This document shows, piece after piece, positions 49,503 to 60,232 of a DNA stretch of 64,000 nucleotides. The translations under genes were made by a program, and so were the position numbers. Under the pieces are notes generated by a model. That model was given only the letters and a program-made list of their open reading frames with translations, searched no databases and was not told where the DNA came from. Numbering within the stretch: the first letter of the stretch is position 1; every line of letters begins with the position of its first letter. The DNA comes from Alsobacter ponti (GTDB lineage: Bacteria; Pseudomonadota; Alphaproteobacteria; Rhizobiales; Beijerinckiaceae), in the NCBI RefSeq assembly GCF_024294805.1, contig NZ_JANCLU010000017.1, positions 1 to 64,000 on the forward strand, written 5' to 3'.

Positions 49503-50456
49503 ATGTCCCAGGCCCCGACACCCCTGACGTCCCGGCCCGCCGGTCTCGCTGCCGCGCGACAGGCCGCCGGCCGGCGGCGCTGGAGCGCCGCGACGCAGGA
49601 CCGAGTCTTCGCCTACGCGCTCGTCGCGCCGGCGCTCCTGCTGATCCTGGGCCTCGTGGCCTACCCGTTCTTCTACGCCATCTACGTGTCGTTCACGAAC
49701 CGCGTGGTCGGCAACGACGGCGAGTGGATCGGCCTCGGCAATTTCCGCTATCTGGCGCAGTCGGCCGCCTTCTCCAGCGCCATCTGGAACACCGTCATCC
49801 TCGTCGTCGCCAGCGACGCGCTGAAGCTGTCGATCGGGCTGGGGCTGGCGCTGCTCGTCAACCAGCGCTTTCCGGCGCGCGGCCTGTTCCGCTCGTTCCT
49901 GATGTTGCCGTGGGCGATGCCCGCCTTCGTCGCCTATCTCACCTGGCGCGTGCTCTACCAGCCGATCGGCGGCGGGCTGAACCTGATCCTCACCGGAACC
50001 GGGATCTATTCCGGCATCATCGACTGGCTCGGCCAGCGGGCCACGGCCATGCCGGCGGTCATCGCGGCGTCGGTGTGGCGCGGCTTCCCGTTCTGGTTCG
50101 TCAGCATCCTGGCTGCCCTGCAGACCATTCCGGCGGAGCTTTACGAGGCGGCGCGCATCGACGGGGCCACCGCCTGGCAGCGCTTCCGCCACGTCACCTT
50201 CCCCGCCATTCGGCCGGTGCTGATCGTCGTCACGCTGCTGTCGTCCATCTGGACGGCCAACTCGTTCGAGAGCGTCTGGCTACTGACGCAGGGCGGCCCG
50301 TCCGACGCGACCATGATCTTCCCGGTGCTGGCCTATTACGGCATGCAGACCCAGCGCCTCGGCGAGGCGGCGGCCGTCTCCGTCGCCATGCTGCCCGTGC
50401 TGGCGATCCTGGTGCTCGTCGCCACCGCCCTGATGCAGAAGGACGACGAGGCATGA
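49503..50456 (+). CDS. Sugar ABC transporter permease, first importer, MalF-type
   Basis: A 317-residue membrane protein of the MalF/UgpA class with about six helices (first FAYALVAPALLLILGLVAYP). The EAA loop that docks the ATPase is YEAARIDGATAWQRFRHVTF, and the ending LMQKDDEA is cytoplasmic. The N-terminus is Ala/Arg-rich and cytoplasmic. Its stop overlaps the start of the next permease (ATGA). With the binding protein and second permease it forms an importer lacking its own ATPase gene. Confidence 0.93.
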   Translation: MSQAPTPLTSRPAGLAAARQAAGRRRWSAATQDRVFAYALVAPALLLILGLVAYPFFYAIYVSFTNRVVGNDGEWIGLGNFRYLAQSAAFSSAIWNTVILVVASDALKLSIGLGLALLVNQRFPARGLFRSFLMLPWAMPAFVAYLTWRVLYQPIGGGLNLILTGTGIYSGIIDWLGQRATAMPAVIAASVWRGFPFWFVSILAALQTIPAELYEAARIDGATAWQRFRHVTFPAIRPVLIVVTLLSSIWTANSFESVWLLTQGGPSDATMIFPVLAYYGMQTQRLGEAAAVSVAMLPVLAILVLVATALMQKDDEA

Positions 50457-51328
50457 TCGGCCGCAACGCCGCGCGCGACGACGCAGCGCCGCCCGGCGCG
50501 CGCGGCCGCTGGATCGCCGGCCGGGCCCTGACGTACGCGGTCCTGCTCGCCGCCGTGGCGCTGGTGCTGCTGCCGATTTACTGGATGGCGATCACGTCGC
50601 TGAAGCTGCCGCGCGAGATCTACCGCGTGCCATCGCTGTGGCCGCAGACGATCACCTTCAACAACTACCGCATTCTGTTTGAGGACAAGGACTTCGTCCT
50701 CGCCATCCGCAACAGCCTCATCGTCTCCTTCGCGGTGACGCTGATCTCGGTGTTCATCTCTTCACTGGCGGCCTATTCGATGGTGCGGTTCCGCTACCGG
50801 TTCCGGGGGCTGTTCGGGCGCGTCATCCTGTTCGCTTATCTCACGCCGACCTCGCTGCTCTTCATTCCGCTCTCGATCCTGATGGCGAGGCTCGGGCTCG
50901 GCAATTCGCTGCACGGGCTCATCCTCGTCTATCTCACCTTCTCGCTGCCGCTCAGCACCTGGCTGCTGCAGGGCTATTTCCGCAGCGTGCCGCGCGAGCT
51001 GGAGGAGCAGGGGATGATCGACGGCCTCAGCCGCTTCGGCGCGCTGTTCCGCATCGTCGTTCCGCTGTCGGCGCCGGGCATCGCGGCCGTGTCGATCTTC
51101 ACCTTCACGGGGGCGTGGAACGAACTTCTGCTGGCGCTGGTGCTGATCACGTCGGAGTCGCAGCGCACCGCGCCGCTGGCGCTGAACTACCTGATCACGA
51201 GCGACGTGCTGCCCTGGGGGCCGCTGATGGCGGGGGCGGTCGTGTCCTCGCTGCCGCTCATGATCCTCTACTTCGTCGCCCAGCACTACATGGTGCAGGG
51301 CATGACGGCGGGCTCGGTGAAGGGCTGA
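50453..51328 (+). CDS. Sugar ABC transporter permease, first importer, MalG-type
   Basis: A 291-residue MalG/UgpE-class permease beginning with an Arg-rich cytoplasmic tail, then the first helix (YAVLLAAVALVLLPIYWMA), the family P-loop segment YRVPSLWPQTITFNNYRILF, and an EAA loop (EEQGMIDGLSRFGALFRIV). It ends with a short cytoplasmic GMTAGSVKG tail, typical of the class. The start is the ATG overlapping the preceding stop. Downstream, mannonate dehydratase follows after 39 nt. Confidence 0.93.
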   Translation: MIGRNAARDDAAPPGARGRWIAGRALTYAVLLAAVALVLLPIYWMAITSLKLPREIYRVPSLWPQTITFNNYRILFEDKDFVLAIRNSLIVSFAVTLISVFISSLAAYSMVRFRYRFRGLFGRVILFAYLTPTSLLFIPLSILMARLGLGNSLHGLILVYLTFSLPLSTWLLQGYFRSVPRELEEQGMIDGLSRFGALFRIVVPLSAPGIAAVSIFTFTGAWNELLLALVLITSESQRTAPLALNYLITSDVLPWGPLMAGAVVSSLPLMILYFVAQHYMVQGMTAGSVKG

Positions 51329-51367
51329 CCCGCCAATGGGCCACCATGCGTTCGCGAGAGGGACAAG

Positions 51368-52420
51368 ATGACGCAACAGGGCATCAGGATCGGCGTGGGC
51401 CAGTTCAACGAGCTCACCGACGAGAAGCTGCGCTTCGCCAAGCAGATCGGCGCGAGCGGCATCCAGATGAACACGCCCAAGCTTCCGGGCGACGCGCGCT
51501 GGGAGGAAAAGGACCTGCGCGCCCTGGTCGACAAGACGCGCGAGCACGGCCTCGTGCTCGAGGCCATCGAGAACGTGCCCACGCACTTCTACCACAAGGC
51601 CATGCTCGGCCTGCCGGGCCGCGACGAGCAGATCGAGAACTATCGCGCCACGGTGCGTAACGTGGGCCGCGCCGGCATCCCCATCCTCGGCTTCCACTTC
51701 ATGCCGAACTCGGTGTGGCGCACCGAGCGCTTCGCGCCCGGGCGCGGCGGCGCGGGCTGCACCAAGTTCGACATGGCCGAGGTGGAGGCCAAGGCGAGCA
51801 AGGACGAGTGGCGGCAATACCTGCCGACCAGCCTCGGCTGGCAGGAGACGATGCCGCTGCGCGGCAAGGACGAGGCGGTCGTCACCGAAGAGGAGATGTG
51901 GGCGAACTACACCTACTTCATCAAGGCCGTGCTGCCGGTGGCGGAGGAGGCCGGCGTCAAGCTCGCTTTGCATCCGGACGACCCGCCGGTGCCGATGCTG
52001 GGCGGCGTCGCGCGCCTGTTCTACAAGCCCGAGAACTTCATCCGGGCCTGGGAGATCAACCCGAACAGTGACGCGTGGGGCCTCGACCTGTGCCTCGGCT
52101 GCTGCTCGGAGATGCCGGGCGGGGCGGCCAACGTGCGCCGGATGATCGAGTTCTTCGGCCCGAAGGGACGCATCTTCTACGTCCATTTCCGCGACGTGCA
52201 GGGCACCGTGCCGAACTTCCAGGAGTGCTTCATCGGCGAGGGCAATTTCGATCCCGCCGAGGTGATGTTCCTGCTCCAGCGCAACGGCTTCAAAGGGTTC
52301 CTGCTCGACGACCACGTGCCGCACATGGACGACGATACCGAGTGGAACCATCGCGGCCGCGCCCACGCCATCGGCTACATGCAGGGCCTGCTGCGCATGG
52401 GCGAGCTGCGCGCCGCCTGA
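51368..52420 (+). CDS. uxuA: Mannonate dehydratase
   Basis: A 350-residue TIM-barrel enzyme that dehydrates D-mannonate to 2-keto-3-deoxygluconate in hexuronate catabolism. Landmarks: QIGASGIQMNTPKLPG, IENVPTHFYHKAMLGLPGRDEQI, IPILGFHFMPNSVWRT, LALHPDDPPVPMLGG (metal-site His), LCLGCCSEM, VHFRDVQGTVPNFQE and LLDDHVPHMDDDT. All metal and substrate residues expected for UxuA are in place. It is co-transcribed with the first importer, which points to an imported sugar that becomes mannonate. No uronate isomerase or fructuronate reductase is in the window. Confidence 0.93.
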   Translation: MTQQGIRIGVGQFNELTDEKLRFAKQIGASGIQMNTPKLPGDARWEEKDLRALVDKTREHGLVLEAIENVPTHFYHKAMLGLPGRDEQIENYRATVRNVGRAGIPILGFHFMPNSVWRTERFAPGRGGAGCTKFDMAEVEAKASKDEWRQYLPTSLGWQETMPLRGKDEAVVTEEEMWANYTYFIKAVLPVAEEAGVKLALHPDDPPVPMLGGVARLFYKPENFIRAWEINPNSDAWGLDLCLGCCSEMPGGAANVRRMIEFFGPKGRIFYVHFRDVQGTVPNFQECFIGEGNFDPAEVMFLLQRNGFKGFLLDDHVPHMDDDTEWNHRGRAHAIGYMQGLLRMGELRAA

Positions 52421-52433
52421 GGCGGGGAGCGGG

Positions 52434-53105
52434 TCAGGAGGCGGCCGCGCCCTGCTCGGCCGCCTGCTCCGCGCGGATCTTGCCGACGAGGTGCTCGCGC
52501 ACCGCCTCGACGGCGTCCTGCGCCAGCGCGACGGCGTCGCCGGCGTCGCCGCGCCTTGCCGCCGCGATGATGCCGCGGTGGTTGCGCGAGATCGCGCCGA
52601 GGTCGCGGGGGCCGAAATGGCGCGCGGCGGGGTAGATCAGCGGCCAGGTGCGGTCCAGCGCCTCCGCCGCCTCGGGGTTTCCCGCCACTCGCAGCACGTG
52701 GTCGAAGAACAGATCGTTGGCGACCATGTGGTCGTCGATCCCGACCGCCGCGTCGAGGCGGTTCTCCAGCGCCTCCAGCGTGTCGATATCGTCTTGCGTG
52801 GCGTGCTCGACGAAACGCCGGACGACGAGCCCGAGGATCGCCTTGCGCAGGTCGCAGAGATTGTGCGCGAGTTGCTCGTCGACGATGCGCACGCTCGCCC
52901 CGCGATTGGCGGGAATGCTGACGAGGCCCTGCGCCTGCAGTTCGAGCAGCGCCTGGCGCACCGGCATGGCGCTGGTGCGATAGCGCCGGGCCAGCTCCGC
53001 CACCTTCAGCCGCGCGCCCGGCGGGAAATGCCCGAGCCTGATGTCTCGCCGCAGCGCGGCGAGCAGGCCCTGGTAGGTCAGTTCTTCCCTGAGATGCTTG
53101 ACCAT
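52434..53105 (-). CDS. GntR-family (FCD-domain) transcriptional regulator
   Basis: A 223-residue regulator with an N-terminal winged helix (EELTYQGLLAALRRDIRLGH and AELARRYRTSAMPVRQALLEL) and a C-terminal all-helical FCD ligand domain, where LRKAILGLVVRRFVE and MVANDLFFDHVLRVAGN (with the acid/His metal-ligand pattern) are seen. The MVKHLREEL start at 53105 gives normal length. It lies between mannonate dehydratase and the second importer, pointing away from the latter, so it probably senses a uronate or aldonate and controls one or both sugar operons. Confidence 0.9.
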   Translation of the reverse strand: MVKHLREELTYQGLLAALRRDIRLGHFPPGARLKVAELARRYRTSAMPVRQALLELQAQGLVSIPANRGASVRIVDEQLAHNLCDLRKAILGLVVRRFVEHATQDDIDTLEALENRLDAAVGIDDHMVANDLFFDHVLRVAGNPEAAEALDRTWPLIYPAARHFGPRDLGAISRNHRGIIAAARRGDAGDAVALAQDAVEAVREHLVGKIRAEQAAEQGAAAS

Positions 53106-53430
53106 GGCGGGTTTCGGCTCCGGGCCGGAAACCCGGCGGCCTCGCGGTTTCCCTAGCATCGCCACCCTCGGGCCGCCAAGAGCGCGGGCCCAACCCCGGC
53201 AGGAGCGGGCCAGGGCTGACGCACGCACATCGAAGGCGAACCGGCCTTGCGCGGGGCCGATTCTGTTCCCACTTTCGAGCGAAACGCGGATTGCTGTCCG
53301 CAGCCGGGCGGCAACATCCACTCAGCGTGACCGACGCCGCGCTGACGGCCTTTGAGTTGCGCACCTCATGCTTTGATGCTACCCATCCCGACGCCTCGCG
53401 ACAGAGACGAGGAGCATGGGAGGACGACGG
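53106..53430. other. 325-bp divergent promoter region of gntR and the second sugar importer
   Basis: No gene is supported. The AT-richer segment near 53350-53400 (CTTTGAGTTGCGCACCTCATG, then ATGCTTTGATGCTACCC) probably contains the promoter of the importer operon and binding sites for the regulator; ATGC is repeated in ATGCTTTGATGC. The rest is GC-rich and shows no clear box. Confidence 0.5.
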
Positions 53431-54690
53431 ATGAACCGGTTGACTCGGTTGATGTTCGCGGCGGCGGCGGTCGCGCTGTCGGCGGGCGCGGCGGCGGCGC
53501 AGACCACGGTGAAGTGGCTGCACATCGAGGTGAACCCCCAGCAGGTGAAGATCTGGGAGGAGGTCGCCCGCGCCTTCGAGGCGAAGAACCCCGGCGTCAA
53601 GGTCGAGATGCAGTTCCTGGAGAACGAGGCCTACAAGGCCAAGGCTCCGACGCTGCTGCAGTCCAAGGACCGGCCGCACATCATCTATAGCTGGGCCGGC
53701 GGCGTGCTGCAGAGCCAGGTCGAGGCCGGGGTGATCGAGGACATCACCGAGCCGATGAAGGGCTACGTCGACACGCTCACTCCCGCGGCCGTCGACGCCT
53801 TCAAGGTCAACGGCCGCAACTACGGCATTCCGATCGCCATGTCGCAGGTCGGCTTCATGTACAACAAGGAGCTGATGGCCAAGGCCGGCGTCGACCCGAG
53901 CAAGATCAAGACCTGGGACGACTTCCTCGGCGCGGTGAAGACGATCAAGGCCGCCGGCATCACCCCGATCATCGCGGGCGGGGCCGACAAGTGGCCGCTG
54001 CACTTCTACTGGACCATGCTGGCGGTGCGCGTCGGCGGCAAGGCCGGCATCGAGCAGGCCATGAAGGGCGAGAACGGCGGCTTCGAGTCGGACGTCTACG
54101 TGAAGTCCGGGGAGCTCTACAAGCAGCTCGTCGACCTGCAGCCCTTCCAGAACGGCTTCCTCGGGGCCAAGAACCCGCAGGCGGTCGGCGCGTTCGGCGA
54201 CGGCAAGGGCGCGATGATCCTCGCCATCAGCAGCTTCTACCACACGCAGAAGGCGCTGGCCGCCGACAAGGTCGGCCTGACCGACGACAAGGTCGGCTGG
54301 TTCGAGTTCCCGCAGGTTCCCGGCGGCAAGGGCGACGCCAACGACACGCTGGGCGGCATCACCGGCTGGCTCGTCACCAAGGGCTCGCCCAAGGAGGCGG
54401 TGGAATTCCTCAAGTTCTTCGTCTCCAAGGACGTGCAGTCGCGGCTCGCCGCCGGCAACTACATCATCCCGGTGTCGAAGGGCGCCGAGGAGGGCATCGT
54501 CAGCCCGTTCATGAAGAACATCGCCGCCAACCTGGCCAAGTCGAAGTACCACCAGAACTTCTACGACCAGGCGCTGGGCCCGAATGTCGGCCGCGTCATC
54601 AACGACGCCTCGGCGGAGATCGCCGGCGGCTCCATGACGCCGAAGCAGGCCGCCAAGGCCGTCAACGACGCCTGGAAGCAGGGCAACTGA
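53431..54690 (+). CDS. Sugar ABC transporter substrate-binding protein, second importer
   Basis: A 419-residue family-1 solute-binding protein with a Sec signal peptide (LMFAAAAVALSAGAAAAQ). The mature start TTVKWLHIEVNPQQVKIWEE and ARAFEAKNPGVKVEMQFLENE are typical of the sugar/oligosaccharide group, as are YGIPIAMSQVGFMYNKELM and AVGAFGDGKGAMILAISSF. The ATG at 53431 has GGGAGG 7 nt upstream (53418-53423); the ATG at 53416 is in frame with its own GAGGA, so the true start is one of these. Two permease genes, a dehydrogenase and a ThuA-like gene follow. Confidence 0.92.
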   Translation: MNRLTRLMFAAAAVALSAGAAAAQTTVKWLHIEVNPQQVKIWEEVARAFEAKNPGVKVEMQFLENEAYKAKAPTLLQSKDRPHIIYSWAGGVLQSQVEAGVIEDITEPMKGYVDTLTPAAVDAFKVNGRNYGIPIAMSQVGFMYNKELMAKAGVDPSKIKTWDDFLGAVKTIKAAGITPIIAGGADKWPLHFYWTMLAVRVGGKAGIEQAMKGENGGFESDVYVKSGELYKQLVDLQPFQNGFLGAKNPQAVGAFGDGKGAMILAISSFYHTQKALAADKVGLTDDKVGWFEFPQVPGGKGDANDTLGGITGWLVTKGSPKEAVEFLKFFVSKDVQSRLAAGNYIIPVSKGAEEGIVSPFMKNIAANLAKSKYHQNFYDQALGPNVGRVINDASAEIAGGSMTPKQAAKAVNDAWKQGN

Positions 54691-54751
54691 CGAAACCCGG
54701 GCGCGGCTCCCCGGCCGCGCCCGTCCGCACCCCGACCGGCAGGAGCCCCCC

Positions 54752-55642
54752 ATGGTCGCCACTGCGCTCCGCTCGCGGAGAACCGACGGGCAGCTTCCGG
54801 CCCTGCTGCTGTTCCTCCCGCCGGCGCTGCTGCTGTTCACGATCTTCGTGGTCATGCCGGTGGGGGAGGCCGCCTGGTACAGCCTGTTCAACTGGAACGG
54901 CTTCGGCCGGCCGACCAACTGGATCGGCCTGCGCAATTATTTCTCCGTGTTCGAGACGCGCGCCTTCGGGCTCGCTTTGCGCAACAACGGGCTGATCATC
55001 GTTGTCTCGCTGCTGGTGCAGCTGCCCCTGGCGCTGACGCTGGCGATCATGCTGGCGGAGAAGTTCCGCGGCTCGGTGTTCCTGCGCATGCTGTTCTTCA
55101 TGCCGTACGTGCTGGCGGAGATCGCCACCGGCCTGATCTTCAGCTTCGTCTATGACGGCGACTATGGGCTGCTCGCCGCCATCTACCGCGCCTTCGGGGC
55201 CGAGGCCCCGCATCTGCTCGCCAGCGCCGACACGTCCATGGCGGCCGTGCTGGTCGTGGTGGTGTGGAAGTATTTCGGCTTCCACATGATGCTGTTCATC
55301 GCCGCCTTGCAGGGCATGGACCGCAACCTCATCGAGGCCGCCCGCATCGACGGCGCGACCCGCGTCCAGCAGCTGCGCTTCGTCGTCATCCCGCTGCTCT
55401 ACCCCACGATCCGGCTGTCCGTGTTCTTTGCAGTGGTCGGCTCGCTGCAGCTCTTCGACCTGGTGATGCCGCTGACGCGCGGCGGCCCCGCCGACAGCTC
55501 GCAGACCATGGTGAGCTTCCTCTACACGCACGGCGTCATGCGCATGCGGGTGGGCTATGGCAGCGCCATCGGCGTCATCCTGTTCGTCATCTGCGTCACC
55601 GTGGCCTTCACCTACAAACGCTGGTTCATGCGCGATGAGTAG
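54752..55642 (+). CDS. Sugar ABC transporter permease, second importer, MalF-type
   Basis: A 296-residue permease with six helices (first LLLFLPPALLLFTIFVVMPVG), a WYSLFNWNGFGRPTNWIG periplasmic loop typical of this class, and EAA loop IEAARIDGATRVQQLRFVVI. The C-terminus is short and basic (AFTYKRWFMRDE). Its last 8 nt overlap the start of the second permease, so the two are translationally coupled. Again no ATPase gene follows. Confidence 0.93.
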   Translation: MVATALRSRRTDGQLPALLLFLPPALLLFTIFVVMPVGEAAWYSLFNWNGFGRPTNWIGLRNYFSVFETRAFGLALRNNGLIIVVSLLVQLPLALTLAIMLAEKFRGSVFLRMLFFMPYVLAEIATGLIFSFVYDGDYGLLAAIYRAFGAEAPHLLASADTSMAAVLVVVVWKYFGFHMMLFIAALQGMDRNLIEAARIDGATRVQQLRFVVIPLLYPTIRLSVFFAVVGSLQLFDLVMPLTRGGPADSSQTMVSFLYTHGVMRMRVGYGSAIGVILFVICVTVAFTYKRWFMRDE

Positions 55643-56558
55643 AGCTCTGCCCGCCGGGCCCGGCATGGCCCGACCCGCCGAACGCGCCGCCGCCCCGGCC
55701 GCGCCCGCCAAGCGCCGGGCGCGCGACATCGACGGCGGCTCGCCCTTCGCGACGCTCTACAAGTGGCTGTTCCTGCTGCTCGTGGCGGGGTTCGTTGTGG
55801 TGCCGCTGATCGCCACCGTGCTCGGCGGCTTCAAGAGCCTGGGCGAACTGCGCACCAACCCGTTCGGCCTGCCGCACGTCTGGGAGTGGAGCAACTACGG
55901 CGATATTCTGTTCTCGGCGCGCTACTGGCAGCTCATCGCCAACTCGCTCATCATTTCCTCGCTCACCGTGCTGCTGGTGCTGGTGACGGCCTCGATGGCG
56001 GCGTTCGTGTTCGCCCACATCAAGTTCTGGGGCAACCGCATGCTCCTGAACTACCTGACGATGGGCCTGCTGTTCCCGGCCTCGACCGCCATCCTGCCGC
56101 TGTTCATCCGGGTGCGGGACTTCGGCCTGCTCGACACCTATCTCGGCGTCGTGCTGCCGCAGGTGGCGTTCAGCCTGGCCATGAGCGTGCTGCTGCTGCG
56201 CCGCTTCTTCAAGGACCTGCCGGAAGAGCTGCTGGAGGCCGCGCTCGTGGACGGCTGCTCCTACCTCAACTTCTTCCGCTACGTGACGCTGCCGCTGTCG
56301 CGCCCGATCCTCGCCACCGTGGGCACCATCGCCTTCGTGCACAGCTGGAACGGCTATTTGCTGCCGCTCGTGATGCTCAACAGCGACGCCATGTACCCGT
56401 GGCCGCTCGGCATCATGGTCTACCAGGGCGAGTACTCGGCCGAGTGGAGCCTGATCCTCGCCTTCATCACCCTCACCATCCTGCCGACGCTGCTGATGTT
56501 CCTGCTCGCTCAGAAGCACATCGTGGCGGGGCTGACCGCCGGCGCGGTCAAGGGATGA
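55635..56558 (+). CDS. Sugar ABC transporter permease, second importer, MalG-type
   Basis: A 307-residue permease with a long cytoplasmic N-terminus (about 45 residues, Pro/Ala/Arg-rich), then TLYKWLFLLLVAGFVVVPLI as first helix, GGFKSLGELRTNPFGLP periplasmic loop, EAA loop LEAALVDGCSYLNFFRYVTL, and the usual QKHIVAGLTAGAVKG ending. ATG at 55635 overlaps the upstream stop; an alternative is the MARPAERA start ten codons later. It precedes the dehydrogenase gene by 60 nt. Confidence 0.92.
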   Translation: MSRALPAGPGMARPAERAAAPAAPAKRRARDIDGGSPFATLYKWLFLLLVAGFVVVPLIATVLGGFKSLGELRTNPFGLPHVWEWSNYGDILFSARYWQLIANSLIISSLTVLLVLVTASMAAFVFAHIKFWGNRMLLNYLTMGLLFPASTAILPLFIRVRDFGLLDTYLGVVLPQVAFSLAMSVLLLRRFFKDLPEELLEAALVDGCSYLNFFRYVTLPLSRPILATVGTIAFVHSWNGYLLPLVMLNSDAMYPWPLGIMVYQGEYSAEWSLILAFITLTILPTLLMFLLAQKHIVAGLTAGAVKG

Positions 56559-56618
56559 ACCCCTCTCCGCCCGGCCGCGCGCCGGGCGCAACCCACTGAC
56601 GGACAGGAGTTTTCGGAC

Positions 56619-57716
<1,098 letters not shown>

Positions 57717-57747
57717 CGCCCCAACGAGAAAAAACGGAGCAAGACCA

Positions 57748-58389
<642 letters not shown>

Positions 58390-58400
58390 CCGCCTGATGT

Positions 58401-58522
58401 GTTCCGCTGGAAACGGCCCCGCGAACGCGAGTTCCGGGGCCGAATTCGGGACCGAAACCCGCCGCGATCGCATCGTCGCATGGCGGTTCGGGCTGGATCG
58501 GATCTTCGGGTCGAATTCCGAC
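58401..58522. repeat. Dispersed intergenic repeat, family B, copy 2
   Basis: Related to 15721-15836: shared TTCCGGGGCCGAA, CGCATCGTCGCATGGCGGTTCG core and CTTCGGGTCGAATTCCGACG end. The left part can fold through CGGCCCCG and CGGGGCCG arms (about 58414-58442). It follows the stop of the ThuA-like gene by a few bases, like copy 1 follows gor, so the element favours 3' ends. Confidence 0.7.
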
Positions 58523-58651
58523 GGCGATGTCGCCCGCTGAGGGGCGCACCTTGAAAGTCGTCGGAAACGCGAACTTCGCATCGAAACGGACGGGCGGGCC
58601 GGAGCGACCGGACGCCTCGCCCGGCCGTGCCTGCGAAACCCCGCGCGCGGG

Positions 58652-59014
58652 CTAGTAGTACGGCCGGTAATAGGGCCGGTAGTACGGTCGGTAGTAGCCG
58701 CCGTAATAGCCGCCGTAGTAGGGGTCGCCGTAATAGGGCCCGTAGTAGCCCCCCGCCGGCGCCCAGACGCCGGTCGCCCAGCCGCCAGAGCCGACGCCGA
58801 CGCCGACCGAGACCGGCGCGGCCACGGCCACCGGCGCGGCGGCGTAGCGGTTCCGCTCTGCGGTGAGGCAGCGGTTGAAGGCGCGCGTGCCGGGGCGCAG
58901 GCCCGACTGCTCGCACACATACTCGGCGCTGAGATAGGGATCCGCCGTCTGGCATCCGGCGAGCCCCAGGGCGAGGCCCGCCGCGGCGAGGAAGGAGAGA
59001 CGCTTGACGCTCAT
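58652..59014 (-). CDS. Hypothetical lipoprotein with Tyr/Gly/Pro repeat tail
   Basis: A 120-residue exported protein. The signal peptide ends in a lipobox (LALGLAGC, Cys21), so it is probably lipidated at the outer membrane or inner membrane. A conserved middle (YVCEQSGLRPGTRAFNRCLTAERNRYA) with two cysteines is followed by Val/Gly-rich strands and a C-terminal tract of about 35 residues built of YYGG and YYRP units (GGYYRPYYRPYYRPYY). The 12-bp RPYY units are near-identical tandem DNA repeats that can slip. Similar short lipoproteins occur in Hyphomicrobiales; function is not known. Confidence 0.78.
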   Translation of the reverse strand: MSVKRLSFLAAAGLALGLAGCQTADPYLSAEYVCEQSGLRPGTRAFNRCLTAERNRYAAAPVAVAAPVSVGVGVGSGGWATGVWAPAGGYYGPYYGDPYYGGYYGGYYRPYYRPYYRPYY

Positions 59015-59427
59015 GCACGATCTCCCTGAACGGGGGGCCGACGGTCCCGGCGCGGACCTGCCGTCATTGGCGCGTCCGGCCCGGGCCGCCCGGCCCTTCA
59101 GTGAACGTTCGTTCGGCCCCAAAAGATGCAACGACTCTGATCCCGAACGCCACCTTCGGCCTTGACCTCGCGCAAGCCGCGCCGCGAGGGGACTAGGGAC
59201 GCAAGCGACCCGGCAACCTGACACGGGACCGCGGCCGCGCTCCCGGTGGGTCTCGGCGGTTCAGGAGCCGCCAGTTCCGGGGGACGCGCCCACATCTCAC
59301 GCCGCCTCCAAGGTCGTGGCATCCATGTCACAGTAGATGCAACTTCTGCGTGTACTCACCTTGTAAAATATCGCCAAAGATGAAATGTTGATCGTGTACT
59401 TCGAGTCGCGATCTGGGCAACGCAACA
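59015..59427. other. 413-bp intergenic region between divergent genes
   Basis: No gene is supported. The right end is AT-rich, with TAAAAT (59364-59369) and a long 5' leader before the outer-membrane protein ATG at 59428, a probable promoter zone. GAACGTTC (about 59103-59110), a perfect palindrome directly followed by GTTC, lies nearer the lipoprotein gene. The middle (59140-59330) is GC-rich with no clear pattern. Confidence 0.5.
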
Positions 59428-60195
59428 ATGAACAAAACCTTTCTGACCGCGGCGGGCGTGCTCTCCGCGGCATTCACGCCGGCAATCGCCGCCGACCTGC
59501 CGGTGCGCACCGCGCCCGCGGCTCCGGTGATGACGCTCGCTCCCTACAATTGGACCGGCTTCTACGCCGGCGTGAACGCGGGCTTCGTGTCCGCCGACAC
59601 CAGCGGCACGGGCTACAATCCGGGGGGCCCGACGGGCGCCTGCTGGAGCTTCGACTGCAGCTTCTCGACGAGCGACTCGACCACCGGCGTGCTGCTGGGC
59701 GGCCAGCTCGGCTACAACTTCCAGTCCGGAGCCTTCGTTTTCGGCGTCGAGGGCGACCTCGGCTGGACCAACGCCAACAGCAGCGGCGTCACCCAGACCT
59801 ACACCTACGCCAAGACCGGCCTGGACGCGCTCGGCACGCTGCGCCTGCGGCTCGGCTACGCCTTCGACCGCGTGCTCGTCTACGGCACCGGCGGCCTGGC
59901 CTTCGGCAATCTCTCGAACAAGTACACCGACACGTACTGGTTCGGCCCGTCGGGCTCCTACTCGCCCGCCAAGAACGACGGCTGGCAGGTCGGCTGGACG
60001 CTCGGCGCGGGCGTCGAGTACGCCATCAACAACAACTGGACGGTGAAGGCCGAGGGTCTCTACTACGCCTTCGACAAGACGTCCGGCGTGGCGACGAGCT
60101 CCAGCGGCATCGACACCTACACGGGCGGCATGCGCAGCGACACCAACGGGTGGGTCGGCCGCATCGGCCTCAACTACCGCTTCGGCGGCCTCTGA
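59428..60195 (+). CDS. Outer-membrane beta-barrel protein (Omp25/Omp31-type), second copy
   Basis: A 255-residue barrel protein, paralogous to the one at 22574. Signal peptide ends near PAIAADLPVR. The first strand NWTGFYAGVNAGFV is the family's standard, GGQLGYNFQSGAFVFGVEGDL, LRLRLGYAFDRVLVYGTGGLA and WTVKAEGLYYAF are later strands, and the C-terminal LNYRFGGL ends close to an aromatic strand. Ser/Gly/Asp-rich loops lie between strands. It is followed by a very strong terminator, fitting an abundant transcript. Confidence 0.93.
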   Translation: MNKTFLTAAGVLSAAFTPAIAADLPVRTAPAAPVMTLAPYNWTGFYAGVNAGFVSADTSGTGYNPGGPTGACWSFDCSFSTSDSTTGVLLGGQLGYNFQSGAFVFGVEGDLGWTNANSSGVTQTYTYAKTGLDALGTLRLRLGYAFDRVLVYGTGGLAFGNLSNKYTDTYWFGPSGSYSPAKNDGWQVGWTLGAGVEYAINNNWTVKAEGLYYAFDKTSGVATSSSGIDTYTGGMRSDTNGWVGRIGLNYRFGGL

Positions 60196-60232
60196 TCCGC
60201 GGGAGCGGGCCGGCCCCGCTCCGCCAGGCTTC

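Noticed and set aside
53380-53396. ATGCTTTGATGC as a GntR operator
   Set aside because: The half-sites are short and direct, not palindromic, and do not match a known FCD-regulator box.
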